From the NCBI RefSeq assembly GCF_010211755.1, contig NZ_PDWR01000025.1, positions 1 through 56,068 on the forward strand: a DNA stretch of 56,068 bases, read 5' to 3'. Shown here one piece after another: positions 10,707 to 23,429 of the stretch. Origin of the DNA: Pseudoxanthomonas sangjuensis (GTDB lineage: Bacteria > Pseudomonadota > Gammaproteobacteria > Xanthomonadales > Xanthomonadaceae). The notes under the pieces were generated by a model. It saw only the letters and a list, made by a program, of their open reading frames with translations, searched no databases and was not told the DNA's origin. The stretch's first letter is position 1. Each line of letters opens with the position of its first letter. Position numbers and translations under genes: made by a program.

Positions 10707-10796
10707 TGCCCGCTTTTGGACCGGCAGCGCGCCTGCCGATTCCGCAGTTGACATAGAATCGCCGTCCCGACGGGATTCACGCTGCGAAGGCCCCCC

Positions 10797-11750
10797 ATGT
10801 CTGCCTGGTTGACCGGACTGCTCATCGCCCTGCTGCTGGGCATCGCCGCCAGCTTGTACCTGTGGCTGCTCCGCCGCCGCGCCGAAGAGAACGCCGCCGG
10901 CCTGCACGCGCTGGCAGGCATGCGCTGGCGCGAATTCGCCCGGCTCGTGCTCGCGGCGATGGAGCGTCGCGGCTACCGGCAGATTTCCGCGGGCCCCGAG
11001 GACGTGCGCGAGCAAAGCGCCAACTTCCTGCTGGGCAAGGACGGCAGGCAATTGCTGCTGGCCTGCAAGCATGGCTCGGCCTACCGCATCGGCTCCGCCA
11101 CGGTCGACGAGATCGCTGCCGACATCCGCCTGCGCGGCGCACAGGGCGGCATCCTCGTCACCCAGGGCATCCTCGACCAGGGGGGCCGCGACAAGGCCGC
11201 CAGGCACGACATCGAGGTGCTCGACGGCACCCGGCTGTGGGCGGAACTGAAGCCGCTGGTCGACGAGGGCCTGCGCAAGCACGTGGTCGACGACGCGACG
11301 ACGCGCGCGGGCCGGCACACCGGATTCGCATGGCTCGCCGCCATCGCCCTCGGCGCCGTCGTCGCACTGCTCCTGCCGGGCATGCCCGACGAGGCGAACG
11401 CAGTCGCCACGGCATCGCCGTCCGCCCCGGCGACCGCCACGCAGGCGAAAACCGCCCCGCAACCGCCCGTCGCCAGCGTGGCCGCCCCGCCTACCGAGGA
11501 AGAACTGGAAAAGGAACGCGCCGAAGTCGCCAAGTCGATGGCCGGCATCGACGGCCTGGTGCGCGGCATCTGGATTTCGCGTTCGACCCTGGCGGTGGAC
11601 CGCAAGGTCGGCGAAGACCTCGCGTGGTCGCTGGTCTGCACCGAACTGGCGCGCCACCCCAACCTGGCCCTGACCCGCGTGCAGATGAATCCGCCGCCGG
11701 GCAGCGACGAGCAGGTGCGCTGGCGGCAGTGCGAATCGATCCGGCGCTGA
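10797..11750 (+). CDS. Membrane-anchored Mrr-like (restriction-endonuclease fold) protein
   Basis: A 317-residue protein. A first membrane helix (3-25) is followed by an Mrr_cat-like domain (about 40-155: MRWREFARLVLAAMERRGY, then LLGKDGRQLLLACKHG and GGILVTQGILDQGGRDKAA). A second helix lies at about 176-194, then a Pro/Ala linker and a C-terminal domain of unknown type (about 230-317). Active Mrr nucleases carry Q/E-x-K at the second strand; here it reads A89-C90-K91, so the metal-binding residue is missing and nuclease activity is doubtful. A role in sensing or scaffolding at the membrane is possible. A TTGACA/TAGAAT-like patch lies at 10748-10759. It is followed by the acyl-CoA-binding protein gene. 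Confidence 0.7.
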   Translation: MSAWLTGLLIALLLGIAASLYLWLLRRRAEENAAGLHALAGMRWREFARLVLAAMERRGYRQISAGPEDVREQSANFLLGKDGRQLLLACKHGSAYRIGSATVDEIAADIRLRGAQGGILVTQGILDQGGRDKAARHDIEVLDGTRLWAELKPLVDEGLRKHVVDDATTRAGRHTGFAWLAAIALGAVVALLLPGMPDEANAVATASPSAPATATQAKTAPQPPVASVAAPPTEEELEKERAEVAKSMAGIDGLVRGIWISRSTLAVDRKVGEDLAWSLVCTELARHPNLALTRVQMNPPPGSDEQVRWRQCESIRR

Positions 11751-11860
11751 CACCACCACCGGAACCGCGACGCACCGGACCAACCGCGCACGACTGGCGT
11801 TGACCCGTCATGCCCTGCGTGGCGTAATTGCACGCGGTCTCCTCAGGCGGAGGTGCAACG

Positions 11861-12118
11861 ATGGCCGACCTGAAAACCGCTTTCGACAGGGCATCCGAAG
11901 ATGTCCAGCACTTGCCGGAACGCCCCGACAACGCGACTTTGCTGCGCCTCTATGCGCTGTACAAGCAAGGCACCGAGGGTGACGTGAAGGGCGACAAACC
12001 CGGCTTCTTCGACTTCGTCGGCACCGCCAAGCACGAAGCCTGGACCCAACTCAAGGGCATGCCGCCGGAAGACGCGCAGAAGAAGTACGTCGGGCTGGTG
12101 AAGAAACTCAAGCGCTGA
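11861..12118 (+). CDS. Acyl-CoA-binding protein
   Basis: An 85-residue four-helix acyl-CoA-binding protein (ACBP). Family residues include LYALYKQGTEGDVKGDKPGFFDF (LY-LYKQ-T-GD--G-PG) and KHEAWTQLKGMPPEDAQKKYV (K--AW----G-S---A---Y), where Tyr, Lys and Trp contact the CoA and acyl chain. It buffers long-chain acyl-CoA in the cytoplasm. The start at 11861 follows GGCGGAGGTG as ribosome site; an upstream in-frame ATG is spaced worse. It ends two bases before a bidirectional terminator. Acyl-CoA enzymes occur elsewhere in the window but are not adjacent. Confidence 0.93.
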   Translation: MADLKTAFDRASEDVQHLPERPDNATLLRLYALYKQGTEGDVKGDKPGFFDFVGTAKHEAWTQLKGMPPEDAQKKYVGLVKKLKR

Positions 12119-12120
12119 GC

Positions 12121-12157
12121 GGCAAAAAAAGCCCCGACGATCCGGGGCTTTTTTGCC
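12121..12157. terminator. Bidirectional terminator between ACBP and pirin genes
   Basis: GCCCCG (12131-12136) and CGGGGC (12143-12148) form a stem flanked by A7 on one side and T6 on the other; the pairing extends through GGCAAAAA and TTTTTTGCC. It can stop transcription of both convergent genes. Confidence 0.9.
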
Positions 12158-12172
12158 CGTGCCGCAAATGGC

Positions 12173-12892
12173 TCAGTTCGGTTCCCAGCCGGTTTCCGGC
12201 AGGTCGAACACCAGCAGCTCGGCGTTGCTGCCGTTCGCCACGGCGACCAGCGGCTCGGCCTGCATCAGCAGCGCATCGCCGCCGGACACGCGACGGCCGT
12301 TGACCTCGGCTTCACCGCGGATCACGTGCACGTAGGCCAGGCGGCCCTTGTCGAGCACCAGCTCGGCCTTCTCGTCGCCGTCGAACAAACCGGCGTACAT
12401 CCGCGCATCCTGCTGGATCGACACCGAGCCCCCGGCGCCGTCCGGACTGACCACCAGGCGCAGCCTGCCGCGCTTTTCTTCGTCGCCGTAGGTCTTCTGC
12501 TCGTACGACGGCTTGATGCCCAGCTTGTTCGGGATGATCCAGATCTGCAGGAAGTGGGTCTGCCCTTCCTTGTCGTAGTTGAACTCGGAATGGGTCACGC
12601 CGGTACCCGCGCTCATGCGCTGCACTTCTCCCGGCACGATGGTGGCCTTGTTGCCCATCGAATCCTGGTGGCCCAGCCCGCCATTCAGCACGTAGCTGAC
12701 GATCTCCATATCGCGGTGGCCATGGGTGCCGAAGCCCTGCCCGGCCGCGACCCGGTCCTCGTTGATCACGCGCAGCGGACCCCAGTGCACGTGGCTGGGA
12801 TCGTAGTAGTTGGCGAAGGAGAAGCTGTGCCACGAATCCAGCCAGCCATGGTTGGCGTGGCCGCGCTCCTTGGCGGGACGAAGGGTGATCAC
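12173..12892 (-). CDS. Pirin family protein (bicupin)
   Basis: A 239-residue cupin-superfamily protein. The N-terminal cupin holds the metal ligands H57, H59, H101 and E103 (GTHGHRDME and GVTHSEFN), matching the iron-binding set of pirins and YhhW, some of which have quercetinase activity. The C-terminal cupin spans about 145-235. The start is taken as GTG at 12892 (VITLRPAKERGHANHGW) because it sits right after GAGGAGG and matches the family N-terminus; an ATG 114 nt upstream adds a non-homologous stretch. It is convergent with ACBP. The physiological substrate is unknown. Confidence 0.9.
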   Translation of the reverse strand: MITLRPAKERGHANHGWLDSWHSFSFANYYDPSHVHWGPLRVINEDRVAAGQGFGTHGHRDMEIVSYVLNGGLGHQDSMGNKATIVPGEVQRMSAGTGVTHSEFNYDKEGQTHFLQIWIIPNKLGIKPSYEQKTYGDEEKRGRLRLVVSPDGAGGSVSIQQDARMYAGLFDGDEKAELVLDKGRLAYVHVIRGEAEVNGRRVSGGDALLMQAEPLVAVANGSNAELLVFDLPETGWEPN

Positions 12893-13073
12893 GGAGGCCT
12901 CCTCGGCTGTTTTCGGAATGGCCTCAGGATGCGCCGATTCACGTATGCGAGTAAGCGGGCCGCGGCCGACGGACTGTTTCGCCAGAGAAACGATAAAGAA
13001 TCCCAATGGGCAATGGTTCGAAAATCGAAACGGGGCATCTGGCGACGGTTCCAGCTGCCTTGACAGGTTCGCG

Positions 13074-13718
13074 ATGCGCCTGACCGGGCCGATCGCCGCG
13101 TGGACCGCGTCCGCCCTGCTGGCCGTCTCATGCGCGCGGCAGGCGCAGGCGCAAGCGCAAGCCTTCTATCCGGAAGCCGCGGACACGGCAGCGGTAACGG
13201 CGGCCGGCGACCCGGCATCGAATCCGGGGGAGGCCCTGCTCACCGACGCGCTCGACTGCCGGGTCGACGATGTCGGCTTGCCGGGCCTGCTCGCGCGCCT
13301 GCGCCAGACGCGCCCGGGCGATTTCATGCAGGCCGAGCGGCAGTATTCCGCGCCGGACATGGACCTGTACCGGCTGGCCCAGCCGGTACGGGCCTGGGGC
13401 AGCGAGGGCGACGCCGTGGTCGTCGCCGCGAACCGCGTGCTGCTGGCGGTCGCCGCCTCGCCCGACGAGACCAGCCAGCGGGTCGACCAATACCTGGAAC
13501 GAAGCGGCGATTCGCCGGTATCGGGACGGCTCGACGCGCGGCATGGCCTGGTCGTCTACCCGGCCGGGCTCGCCGGCCTGGAAGGCATGACCCTGGTCGG
13601 TTGCGAGTACCGCATCGAAGGACTGTCGCTGCTCGACGATCCGGCCGACGACTGGCGCAGGCAGCCACTGCCGGGAACCGAAATCGGCATGCGCACCGAT
13701 CCCGACCCGCGCCAGTGA
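13074..13718 (+). CDS. Secreted protein of unknown function
   Basis: A 214-residue protein with a plausible Sec signal peptide (MRLTGPIAAWTASALLAVSC-ARQAQAQA, cleavage near residue 28). The mature part contains two cysteines (ALDCRVDD and LVGCEYRIEG) that could pair, a segment LLARLRQTRPGDFMQAERQYSAP, and no recognised catalytic motif. I do not recognise the family; similar small secreted proteins occur near housekeeping genes in related bacteria. It diverges from pirin across about 180 bp and is closed by a terminator shared with the sugar transporter. Confidence 0.6.
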   Translation: MRLTGPIAAWTASALLAVSCARQAQAQAQAFYPEAADTAAVTAAGDPASNPGEALLTDALDCRVDDVGLPGLLARLRQTRPGDFMQAERQYSAPDMDLYRLAQPVRAWGSEGDAVVVAANRVLLAVAASPDETSQRVDQYLERSGDSPVSGRLDARHGLVVYPAGLAGLEGMTLVGCEYRIEGLSLLDDPADDWRRQPLPGTEIGMRTDPDPRQ

Positions 13719-13756
13719 CGGCCGGGCCGCGACACTCCCTTCCACTGCGCCCGCAT

Positions 13757-13787
13757 GAAAAAACCCCGGCCAGTGCCGGGGTTTTTT
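13757..13787. terminator. Bidirectional terminator
   Basis: The stem CCCCGGC (13764-13770) and GCCGGGG (13775-13781) with loop CAGT is flanked by A6 and T6. It lies between the secreted hypothetical gene (plus) and the convergent sugar transporter gene (minus). Confidence 0.9.
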
Positions 13788-13811
13788 CGCATCAGGGCGG
13801 GAACGCGTGGC

Positions 13812-15260
13812 TCAATGCCCGCCTTCGGCGCTGAGCTTGTCCAGGTCGATGCCCTGCCGCTTGAGCACGCCGCTGGCGCGCAGCGCGTAGAACGCCAGGT
13901 AGGTGAAGCAGGCCACGCCGACCCAGAAGCTCATGTGCAGGCCGACCGAATCGGCCAGCGTGCCCTGCAGCCAGCTGACGATGCCGCCGCCCATGATCAT
14001 CATGATCAGCAGGCTGCTGCCCGTATTGGTGTTCTTGCCCAGGCCGGCGATGGCCAGTGCGAAGATGCACGGCCACATCGTGCTGCAGAACAGTCCCACG
14101 CTGATGAAGGCCACCGCACTGGCCTTGCCGGTGGTGAACATGCCGATCAGCAGCGCGGCGATGCCGCACAGGGCAAAGTACAGCAGCATCCGCGCCGGGT
14201 TGCCGCGGGTCGTCAGCGTGACCGCAATCATGATCGCGATGATGGCCACGTAGCCGAAGAACTGCCTCACGTCGTGCTGGGCGATGGCGTTCACCGCGAG
14301 GAACACGCCGAAGGCCAGGAACGGCAGGATCAGGGTCAGCAACCGCTTCGCCCCGGCGCCCACCTCGAACGCGCCGGCGGCACCGGTCCAGCGGCCGATC
14401 ATCAGGCTGGCCCAGTACAGCGATACGTATGGCGCCAGGTTGTGGGTTTCGATGCCCAGTCCTTCGTGCAGGTAGGCCGGCAGGTTCGCCACGGTGGACA
14501 CCTCCACGCCCACGTAGACGAAGATCGCGAGCATGCCCAGCACCAGCTGCGGATAGGCGAAAACCGACGCCTTGTGGATCAGCTTGCCTTCGTCCTGCGC
14601 CTCGGAGGCGCTGACTTCTTCCAGGTCGATATGGTTGGGTACCGACGAGAACTTGATGAAGGCCGCCACCAACAGGAATGCCGCGCCCAGCACCAGATAC
14701 GGCACCTTGACGCTTTCGATGCTGGCATTGGTGCCGCCGGCGGCGACGCTGCCGAAGATCGCCAGGCTGACCAGCAGAGGGCCGATGGTGGTGCCGAAGT
14801 TGTTGACGCCGCCGGCCATGGTCAGGCGCTGCGCGCCGGTGGCCGGGTTGCCCATGACGATCGCCAGCGGATTGGCCGCGATCTGCTGCAGCGAGAAGCC
14901 GAGGCCGACGATGAACAGGCCCGACAGCATCAGGACGAACGAGCCGGTATTCGCCGCCGGATAGAAAAGCAGCGTGCCCAGCGCGGAGATCGCCAGGCCG
15001 ACGCAGATGCCGTTCTTGTAGCCGATCCTGTTCAGCACGTCCTGGCCCATCGACTTGGATACGCCGAAGTAGATCAGCGAACCGACCGTGTAGGCCACGT
15101 AGAACGCCACCGACACCAACTGGCTCTGCCCCTGCGTGAGGTCGAACGCGTTCTTGAACACCGGGATCAGGATGTCGTTGCTGGCAGCGACGAAGCCCCA
15201 GAAGAAAAACACGGTGATGAGCACACCGAATTGCGACCAGCGGGTCTGTTGTGTCGTCAT
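13812..15260 (-). CDS. Sugar MFS transporter, FucP/GluP (glucose/galactose) family
   Basis: A 482-residue 12-helix major facilitator. FucP-family features are the first helix VFFFWGFVAASNDILIPVFK, SLQQIAANPLAIVMG in helix 4, GVNNFGTTIGPL, and FCSTMWPCIFALAIAGLGKNT in the C-terminal half. The family moves L-fucose, glucose or galactose with protons across the inner membrane; this subgroup is usually annotated glucose/galactose transporter. The ATG at 15260 fits the conserved N-terminus; the open frame further upstream is non-coding in character. No sugar kinase is adjacent. It stands as a single gene with a 288-bp upstream region. Confidence 0.9.
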   Translation of the reverse strand: MTTQQTRWSQFGVLITVFFFWGFVAASNDILIPVFKNAFDLTQGQSQLVSVAFYVAYTVGSLIYFGVSKSMGQDVLNRIGYKNGICVGLAISALGTLLFYPAANTGSFVLMLSGLFIVGLGFSLQQIAANPLAIVMGNPATGAQRLTMAGGVNNFGTTIGPLLVSLAIFGSVAAGGTNASIESVKVPYLVLGAAFLLVAAFIKFSSVPNHIDLEEVSASEAQDEGKLIHKASVFAYPQLVLGMLAIFVYVGVEVSTVANLPAYLHEGLGIETHNLAPYVSLYWASLMIGRWTGAAGAFEVGAGAKRLLTLILPFLAFGVFLAVNAIAQHDVRQFFGYVAIIAIMIAVTLTTRGNPARMLLYFALCGIAALLIGMFTTGKASAVAFISVGLFCSTMWPCIFALAIAGLGKNTNTGSSLLIMMIMGGGIVSWLQGTLADSVGLHMSFWVGVACFTYLAFYALRASGVLKRQGIDLDKLSAEGGH

Positions 15261-15542
15261 GTTCGTAGTAATGGTTTTGGAATCGAGACTGGAAACGCCG
15301 CACCTGCCCCGCGCCGCACGCTTCCGGGCAAACCGCGCTGGACGCCGTACGCCCGCCGTGCAGCGTACGTGGCGATGCTGCCCAGCAGCATCATGCACTG
15401 CAGCAATCGCAAGACCAAAGGCGTACCAACAATGTGGCGAACACATGGCAGTGGCACAACGACCATGACGCTTCGACCGCCCGAACCGGATTCACCCGCG
15501 AAGAGTCCGGCGCATCCGCTTCTCGAATTCCGTCGCGGCAAG
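15261..15542. other. Intergenic region upstream of the sugar transporter
   Basis: About 280 bp without a convincing gene. Reading frames here lack the strong third-position GC of the neighbours. It must contain the promoter of the sugar transporter on the minus strand, but I cannot identify convincing -35/-10 hexamers. A 6-bp inverted repeat, GTACGC (15347-15352) and GCGTAC (15363-15368), is a possible operator, with no regulator assigned. Confidence 0.5.
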
Positions 15543-15570
15543 AAAAAACCCCGGCCAGGCCGGGGTTTCG
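15543..15570 (-). terminator. Terminator after the acyl-CoA dehydrogenase gene
   Basis: CCCCGGCC (15549-15556) and GGCCGGGG (15558-15565) form the stem. On the minus strand it is followed by a T6 run (complement of A6 at 15543-15548). It lies 30 nt past the acyl-CoA dehydrogenase stop. Confidence 0.85.
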
Positions 15571-15599
15571 TTTTCCATTGTTTCGTCCGGCTCGGCCGT

Positions 15600-16748
<1,149 letters not shown>

Positions 16749-16811
16749 GTTCCGACCCCTTCGATTGCAATAGATGCAATTGTAACCATCCGCCCCGCAC
16801 CCAAGCGCGGC

Positions 16812-16840
16812 TTGACCGCGGACGGCGTCGGCCGGACAAT
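16812..16840 (+). promoter_or_regulatory. Promoter of the methionine-cycle operon
   Basis: TTGACC (16812-16817) and GACAAT (16835-16840) are separated by 17 nt. The predicted start is near 16847, about 22 nt before the ATG. The -10 and start region are covered by the adjoining palindrome, which would allow direct repression. Confidence 0.6.
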
Positions 16841-16867
16841 ATCCTTTCATCGCGATGGGAAGATATT
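16838..16867. promoter_or_regulatory. 30-bp palindromic operator (candidate SahR/ArsR-type site)
   Basis: The half-sites AATATC (16838-16843) and GATATT (16862-16867) are perfect, and 12 of 15 positions match across a 30-bp dyad with CATCG/CGATG at the centre. It spans the -10 element, the predicted start site and the GGGAAG ribosome site, and ends one base before the ATG of the ArsR-family gene. Repressors of this family commonly bind such dyads in their own promoters; occupancy by this protein is inferred. Confidence 0.6.
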
Positions 16868-16868
16868 T

Positions 16869-17798
16869 ATGGATCTGGAAGACTGGTCCGCCCGGCTGAA
16901 GGTCTTCGCCGACGCCACCCGCGTGCGCCTGCTGGCGCTGCTGGAGCAGGAAGAACTGACCGTGGCCGAACTGTCGGCGATCACCCGCCTCGCCCAGCCG
17001 CGCGTCTCCACCCACCTGGCCAGGCTGAAGGAAGCCGGGCTGGTCCGCGACCGTCGCGCCGGCGTATCGGCCTACTACCGCTTCGACGAAGCCCAGCTCG
17101 ACCCCGCGCAGCGCTCGCTGTGGCAGGCGCTCAGCCATGGCAGCGACGACCCGCTGCTGCGCCAGGACGCCGAGCGCGTGGCCGGCGTGCTCGCCAATCG
17201 CGCCGCCGACCAGAACTGGGCCGACAGCGTCGCCGGCGACATGGAGCGCCACTACTCGCCCGGCCGCACCTGGGAAGCGCTGGCGCGCACCGCGCTGCCG
17301 CTGCTGGAAACCGGCGACGTGCTCGACATCGCCTCCGGCGACGGCGTGCTGGCCGAACTGCTGTCGCCGCACGCCAAGCGCTACGTCTGCGTCGACACCA
17401 GCGCCCGCGTGGTCGCCGCCGCCGGCGAACGCCTGCGCCGCTTCCCCAACGTCGAAGTGCGCGAGGGCGACATGCACGAACTGCCGTTCAAGGACGCCAG
17501 CTTCGACCTGGTGGTGCTGATGCATGCGCTGACTTATTCCGGCAAGCCCGCACAGGCGGTTTCCGAAGCCGCCCGCGTACTGCGCCGGGGCGGGCGCCTG
17601 CTGCTGAGCAGCCTCGCCAGGCACGAGCACCGCACCGTGGTCGAGGCCTACGGCCACGTCAACCTCGGCTTTGCCGACAGGGAGCTGCGCAAGTTCGCCG
17701 AGAAGGCCGGACTGGACGTCACCAGCCTGGAAACCGTGACCCGCGAGCGCCGGCCGCCGCATTTCGAAGTGATCTCGCTCATAGGAGTGAAGCAATGA
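16869..17798 (+). CDS. ArsR-family regulator fused to a SAM methyltransferase-like domain (SahR-like)
   Basis: A 309-residue two-domain protein. Residues 1-85 are an ArsR winged helix ([37 protein letters not shown]). Residues about 115-309 are a class I SAM-binding fold with motif [10 protein letters not shown] (151-159), YVCVDTS and EGDMHELPF. The architecture and its position at the head of metH match SahR, a repressor of methionine-cycle genes that responds to S-adenosylhomocysteine. That identification follows from architecture and context. Whether the second domain still methylates anything is unknown; in this family it is thought to be the sensor. The stop overlaps the next start (ATGA). 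The operator lies directly upstream. Confidence 0.82.
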   Translation: MDLEDWSARLKVFADATRVRLLALLEQEELTVAELSAITRLAQPRVSTHLARLKEAGLVRDRRAGVSAYYRFDEAQLDPAQRSLWQALSHGSDDPLLRQDAERVAGVLANRAADQNWADSVAGDMERHYSPGRTWEALARTALPLLETGDVLDIASGDGVLAELLSPHAKRYVCVDTSARVVAAAGERLRRFPNVEVREGDMHELPFKDASFDLVVLMHALTYSGKPAQAVSEAARVLRRGGRLLLSSLARHEHRTVVEAYGHVNLGFADRELRKFAEKAGLDVTSLETVTRERRPPHFEVISLIGVKQ

Positions 17799-18930
17799 GC
17801 ATCGATGCGAATCCCCCGCGGAAAACCGCACATCGTGCGGGGATCCAGCTTCCCTGGCTGCACCCCGAGCGCGCCGGGAAACTGCTGCACGCTCTGCGCG
17901 AGCGCATCCTGGTCATCGACGGCGCGATGGGCACGATGATCCAGCGCCACGACCTGCAGGAAGCCGACTACCGCGGCGAACGCTTCGCGGAAGGCTTCGA
18001 CAGCGCCCGCCCGCCGGAAGGCCACGTGCACGGCGCCGGCTGCGGCTGCGACCTGAAGGGCAACAACGACCTGTTGCTGCTGACCCGCCCGGAGATCATC
18101 GCCGGCATCCACACCGCCTACCTCGAGGCCGGCGCCGACCTGGTCGAGACCAACACCTTCAACGCGACTTCGGTGAGCCAGGCCGACTACCGCCTCGAAC
18201 ACCTCGTGTACGAGTTGAACAAGGCGGGCGCGAAGGTCGCGCGCGAATGCTGCGATGCCGTCGAGGCAAGGGACCCGGGCAAGCCGCGCTTCGTCATCGG
18301 CGTGCTCGGCCCGACCAGCCGCACCGCGTCGATCAGCCCGGAGGTCAACGATCCCGGCTTCCGCAACACCAGCTTCGACGAATTGCGCGAAACCTACCGC
18401 GAAGCCGCGAACGGCCTGATCGACGGCGGCGCCGACGTCCTGATGGTCGAGACCATCTTCGACACGCTCAACGCCAAGGCCGCGCTGTTCGCGATCGAGG
18501 AAGTGTTCGACGAGCGCGGCGCGCGCCTGCCGGTGATGATCTCCGGCACCATCACCGACGCTTCCGGCCGCACCCTGTCCGGGCAGACCGCCGAGGCCTT
18601 CTACACTTCGCTGGCGCACGCGCGGCCACTGTCGATCGGCTTCAATTGCGCGCTCGGCGCGAAGGACCTGCGCCCGCACGTCGAAACACTGGCGGGCGTC
18701 GCCGACGCCTACGTCAGCGCGCACCCGAACGCCGGCCTGCCGAACGCCTTCGGCGGCTACGACGAAACCCCGGAAGACATGGCCGGCGTGCTGAAGGAGT
18801 TCGCGCAGTCCGGCCTGCTCAACCTCGTCGGCGGCTGCTGCGGTACCACGCCCGACCACATCCGCGCGATCGCCGATGCCGTCGCAGGCATCGCCCCGCG
18901 CACGCTGCCCGCGCAGGAACGCAAGGCCGC

Positions 18931-18934
<4 letters not shown>
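17795..18934 (+). CDS. metH: Methionine synthase, homocysteine-binding half (split MetH)
   Basis: A 379-residue homocysteine S-methyltransferase domain. The barrel begins [20 protein letters not shown]; zinc ligands are C285 (GFNCALG) and C348/C349 ([10 protein letters not shown]), which bind homocysteine. [17 protein letters not shown] and [15 protein letters not shown] are conserved MetH segments. This is only the first module of the usual single-chain enzyme of about 1,200 residues; the rest is encoded by the next gene, which overlaps by ATGA. A split like this is common in Xanthomonas relatives and is not a frameshift: the downstream gene has its own start and the two frames differ at a coupled overlap. 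It acts in the cytoplasm, making methionine from homocysteine. Confidence 0.94.
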
Positions 18935-21617
<2,683 letters not shown>

Positions 21618-21621
<4 letters not shown>

Positions 21622-22778
21622 ACCCGCCCGCGATACCGCAGCTGCGGCTGGCGGGCTTCTACTTCGCCTACTACGCCGCGCTGGGCGCGTTCACCCCGTA
21701 CTGGAGCCTGTACCTGCAGGACAAGGGCATGCGTGCGACCGCGATCAGCGTGCTGATGAGCCTGTGGTACGCGACCCGGATCGTCGCGCCGAGCACGTGG
21801 ACCACGCTGGCGGCGCATTCGCCGCGGCCGATCCGCTGGCTGCGCATCGGCGCGGCGCTGACCCTGGCCAGCTTCGCCGCCTTCTTCCTGCCGCTGGGCT
21901 TCGCCGGCCTGTTCGCGGCGATGTGCCTGTTCTGCTTCTTCTACAACGCGGTGATGCCGCAGTTCGAATCGATCACCCAGTCGCACCTGGAAGGCCGCAA
22001 CGAACTGTACGGGCGCATCCGGGTCTGGGGCTCGATCGGCTTCATCGCGGTGGTGGTCGCGCACGGCTGGCTGATCGACCGCTTCGGCATCGCGCGGCTG
22101 CCATGGCTGATGCTGCCGTTGTTCGCGCTGATGCTGGCCTTCGCCTTCGCCAACCGCTACGCGCACCGACCGGACGAAATCGACCATTCGCTGGATGGCG
22201 GCTTCCGTGCGCGATTGCGGCGGCCGCAGGTCGTCGCCTTCTTCGCATCCGCGTTCCTGACCCAGGTTTCGTTCGGCCCGTTCTACACGTTCTTCTCGAT
22301 CTACCTGGAAGCGCACGGTTATGCGCCGACCGCGCAAGGCCTGCTGTGGGCGGCCGGCGTGCTCGCGGAGATCGGCGTGTTCTTCCTGTCCGCGCGCATC
22401 TTCCGCCGCTGGGACGCAGGCAAGGTACTGGCCTTCTCCATGGCGACCGCGGCGCTGCGCTGGTGGGCCGTCGCGCTGTGGCCGGGCCATGAAATTGTCA
22501 TGCTCGTGGCGCAGGCCAGCCATGCGCTGAGTTTCGGCGCGTTCTTCGCCGCGGTGATGCAGTTGCTGGCGCGGTTCTTCCCGGGGCGCATGAACGGCCA
22601 TGGCCAGGGCGTGTTCTACGGCCTGTCGTCCGGCATCGGCGGCGTGGCCGGCGCGCTGCTGGCCGGGCAACTGTGGCGATTCGGCGGCAATGTCGCCTTC
22701 GCCGTGGCGGGGTTCGTCGCGCTGGCGGCCGCGTTCATCGCCTGGCGCGGGCGGGTGCGCCCGCCGGCCACGGCATAG
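21618..22778 (+). CDS. MFS transporter, PPP/HcaT-like family
   Basis: A 386-residue, 12-helix permease. Helix 1, [20 protein letters not shown], and [12 protein letters not shown] with [17 protein letters not shown] are characteristic of the phenylpropionate-permease/nucleoside-symporter-like MFS branch that includes HcaT. The start overlaps the metH stop by ATGA, so it belongs to the methionine operon. The substrate is not predictable from sequence. Given the operon, a methionine-cycle compound is conceivable, but the family is often placed opportunistically and I would not assign one. Confidence 0.82.
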
Positions 22779-22787
22779 CCGCGACGA

Positions 22788-23414
22788 TCACCAGACCAGG
22801 TCGTCGGGCACCTGGTATTTCGGGTCGGAATACGGATCGTCTTCGGCCGGCGCGTTCGGATCGACCTTCAACGCGACCGCCTGCGGGAAGACCGCTTCGG
22901 CCTCGGCCAGCGTCGCCGCGTCGACCAGCAGGTAGCGGCCGTTCAACTGCACCACGCCGAGCTCGCCGGCGTTGAGCGCCTTCAGCTGCGCTCCGGTCAC
23001 GTGCACGCGCTTGATCTTGCCGCCGTAAGGGAAGTGGCGCGCGACCTCGGCCGCCGGATCGTTCAGCGCCCTGCCCTGCAGCAACGCTTCCAGCTTCGCC
23101 TTCGCTTCGCGGCGCTGGCGCGCCTCCTCCTGCTTCTGCCGCTCGGCCTCGATGCGCTCGTCCTTTTCCTTCTGCGCGCGGATCGCATAGGCCTTGGCCA
23201 GATCGATTTCCTCGCGCATGCGCGCCGGCTTCGACGACGAGGCAGGCTTGCCCTTGCCATGCGGCTGCGGATCGCCGCGCCTGCGCGCATCGGCGGAAGC
23301 GGGCTTCCCGTGTTCCGGCTTGCGTCCGGGATGGCCCGTCTTCGGCTGCCGTGAAGGTTTCGGCGCCGGCTTGAAACCCAGGCCCAGCAGTTGATCGCGC
23401 AGGCTGTCGCTCAT
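22788..23414 (-). CDS. DUF2058 family protein (YaiL-like)
   Basis: A 208-residue protein starting MSDSLRDQLLGLGFK, the signature N-terminus of DUF2058. A basic low-complexity segment (15-65, Lys/Pro/Arg-rich) is followed by a charged coiled coil (about 66-115, EEIDLAKAYAIRAQKEKDER). The conserved C-terminal domain contains HFPYGGKIKRVHVTGAQLKAL and ends PYSDPKYQVPDDLVW. E. coli YaiL belongs here and is described as nucleoprotein/polynucleotide-associated; the precise function is unknown. It converges on the operon transporter with a 9-bp gap and lies 15 nt downstream of slyX. Confidence 0.88.
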   Translation of the reverse strand: MSDSLRDQLLGLGFKPAPKPSRQPKTGHPGRKPEHGKPASADARRRGDPQPHGKGKPASSSKPARMREEIDLAKAYAIRAQKEKDERIEAERQKQEEARQRREAKAKLEALLQGRALNDPAAEVARHFPYGGKIKRVHVTGAQLKALNAGELGVVQLNGRYLLVDAATLAEAEAVFPQAVALKVDPNAPAEDDPYSDPKYQVPDDLVW

Positions 23415-23429
23415 GGTGGTGCAAAAAAC

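Noticed and set aside
10748-10759. TTGACA immediately followed by TAGAAT before the Mrr-like gene
   Set aside because: The two hexamers are adjacent and cannot be -35 and -10 of the same promoter; each lacks a good partner at 16-18 nt.
16765-16779. TTGCA-N5-TGCAA dyad just upstream of the acyl-CoA dehydrogenase start
   Set aside because: Five-base arms are too short to support an operator call without a second site or known regulator.
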